Notes under the pieces: generated by a model
The model's input: the letters and a program-made list of their open reading frames with translations, nothing else
What the model was told of the DNA's origin: nothing
Databases searched by the model: none
Shown: in pieces, positions 63,201 through 64,000 of the stretch
How positions within the stretch are numbered: the stretch's first letter is position 1
How the letters are laid out: each line of letters starts with the position of its first letter
Assembly: GCA_947494715.1 (NCBI GenBank)
Contig: CANLWG010000001.1
Location: 744,001-808,000, forward strand
Length of the DNA stretch: 64,000 nt
Direction: 5' to 3'
From: an uncultured Flavobacteriaceae bacterium
GTDB taxonomy: Bacteria; Bacteroidota; Bacteroidia; Flavobacteriales; Flavobacteriaceae
Position numbers and translations under genes: made by a program

Positions 63201-63959
63201 TAACTGTATAAATCGGTCATCGGTTTTTGGATGTAACGTATCCACTTTTCCAAAATAGTCGATTAGCATATTGCGGATTTTGTAATCCGTTTCAAAGACT
63301 TCAAGAGCCTCCTTAAAAAATATCATATTATCCCCACCGGAAACCAGATAGCTGGAAGTGGCAATATAATAGATACGCTTATCATCAATAGGCTTTCCTT
63401 GGATCGTGGCCGATTTAAGACTTCCATCCCGGTTGAGGACAACTTGCATCCCGGAAATAGGATGCGCTCGTTTCCTTAACACCAAATAGGAAACCAAATC
63501 ACGAACCGATGTGCCTTGGAGCGCTACGACCGTAACCGTATTTTCAAAAGGCATTACTTCATAGGCATTTCTGGCCGATACCTTCCCCTTGGAAAGGATA
63601 GACCGGATACCTCCGTGGTTGAACAAAACAAAATCGATGTCCTTGCCGGTGCGTGATTTAAAAATGGGCTGGGTTTCGGATAGCATAATATCTGCCAACA
63701 AATTTCCGGCCGTAGTATTGTATTCGCCATCCCCTTTCGATATTTTTTTTGGGGCATAGGCCAAGGTGCTATCCAACACCTGATTCAACCGTTTGCTATA
63801 TGGATGAAGAAAGACTTCTACGGAATCGGATGAAATCAAGGAACCATCAATTTGTATTTGAGTAGCCGCTATTTTTGATAGTGAGGGCGGCTTTTGCCTA
63901 CAGGAAAACAAACAGCCAAGTGTTACAAATACAACAAAATGTTTGATTCTTAAAACCAT
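63195..63959 (-). CDS. 5'-nucleotidase C-terminal domain lipoprotein
   Basis: The protein has 254 residues; the signal ends LFSC with lipidated Cys20. KISKGDGEYNTTAGNLLADIMLSETQ, DIDFVLFNHGGIRSILSKGKVSARNAYEVMPFENTVTVVALQGTSVRDLV and YYIATSSYLVSGGDNMIFF are the 5_nucleotid_C domain that holds the nucleotide base. It works with the downstream metallophosphatase, from which it is separated by the heptamer array. The order C-terminal part first, N-terminal part second is common in Bacteroidota. Confidence 0.93.
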   Translation of the reverse strand: MVLRIKHFVVFVTLGCLFSCRQKPPSLSKIAATQIQIDGSLISSDSVEVFLHPYSKRLNQVLDSTLAYAPKKISKGDGEYNTTAGNLLADIMLSETQPIFKSRTGKDIDFVLFNHGGIRSILSKGKVSARNAYEVMPFENTVTVVALQGTSVRDLVSYLVLRKRAHPISGMQVVLNRDGSLKSATIQGKPIDDKRIYYIATSSYLVSGGDNMIFFKEALEVFETDYKIRNMLIDYFGKVDTLHPKTDDRFIQLK

Positions 63960-64000
63960 AAACCTTTCTATCTTAGCAAATGGATATGCGTGGATATTCT

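Overview
The window is a 64 kb piece of chromosome from a bacterium of the phylum Bacteroidota, almost certainly family Flavobacteriaceae. The evidence is: promoter -7 boxes of the TAnnTTTG type; a TonB-dependent receptor paired with a DUF4249 lipoprotein; a fused SerB-SerA protein; a monomeric NADP isocitrate dehydrogenase; a long-form GAPDH; flavobacterial families (DUF4294, DUF6095, DUF6495); and weak Shine-Dalgarno sequences. The genus cannot be fixed from the sequence. Gene order looks like an ordinary core chromosome. I see no rRNA, tRNA, CRISPR array, prophage or intact insertion sequence.

Layout. 1-8.9 kb: a 5'-truncated haem-binding protein, a sirtuin, a TrmH-like methylase, small enzymes, a lipoprotein GH13 amylase, a DEAD-box helicase and RdgB. 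9-10.8 kb: a SatD/DUF3307 pair behind a promoter region rich in GCTTATA repeats. 10.8-15.3 kb: carbohydrate genes (GH5-like lipoprotein, GH3 enzyme) and a Nudix-HTH (NrtR-like) regulator with two palindromic operators in the divergent promoter. 15.5-29.5 kb: housekeeping genes (serBA fusion, rlmH, nadC, priA, a LytTR response regulator, rpsF-rpsR-rplI, hisS, M42 peptidase). 29.5-37.7 kb: glycerate kinase, the TonB receptor/DUF4249 pair, isocitrate dehydrogenase, rplS. 37.8-53 kb: trmD, GAPDH, HtrA protease, dapF-GNAT-mltG, dnaA and its downstream genes, then the overlapping run ribD-HAD-EamA-yigZ. 53-64 kb: prmC and ligA embedded in repeat arrays, an AT-rich pair (YcxB-like, PIN/DUF4935), a multi-pass membrane protein, a palindrome-bracketed repeat element, and a split 5'-nucleotidase.

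Two things stand out. First, the SatD/DUF3307 module. SatD reads by eye like a shortened class III nucleotide-cyclase domain joined to a helix-turn-helix. Its membrane partner carries four His/Asp pairs, each spaced i,i+4, along successive hydrophobic segments. The upstream DNA repeats GCTTATA in both orientations. Second, a family of phase-locked 7-bp repeats fills the gaps around prmC and ligA and the gap in the split 5'-nucleotidase. One array supplies the stop codon of prmC, and a run of the same heptamers lies in frame inside prmC, in the linker between its two domains.

Coordinates were read by hand. Family assignments rest on recognised motifs and not on database searches.
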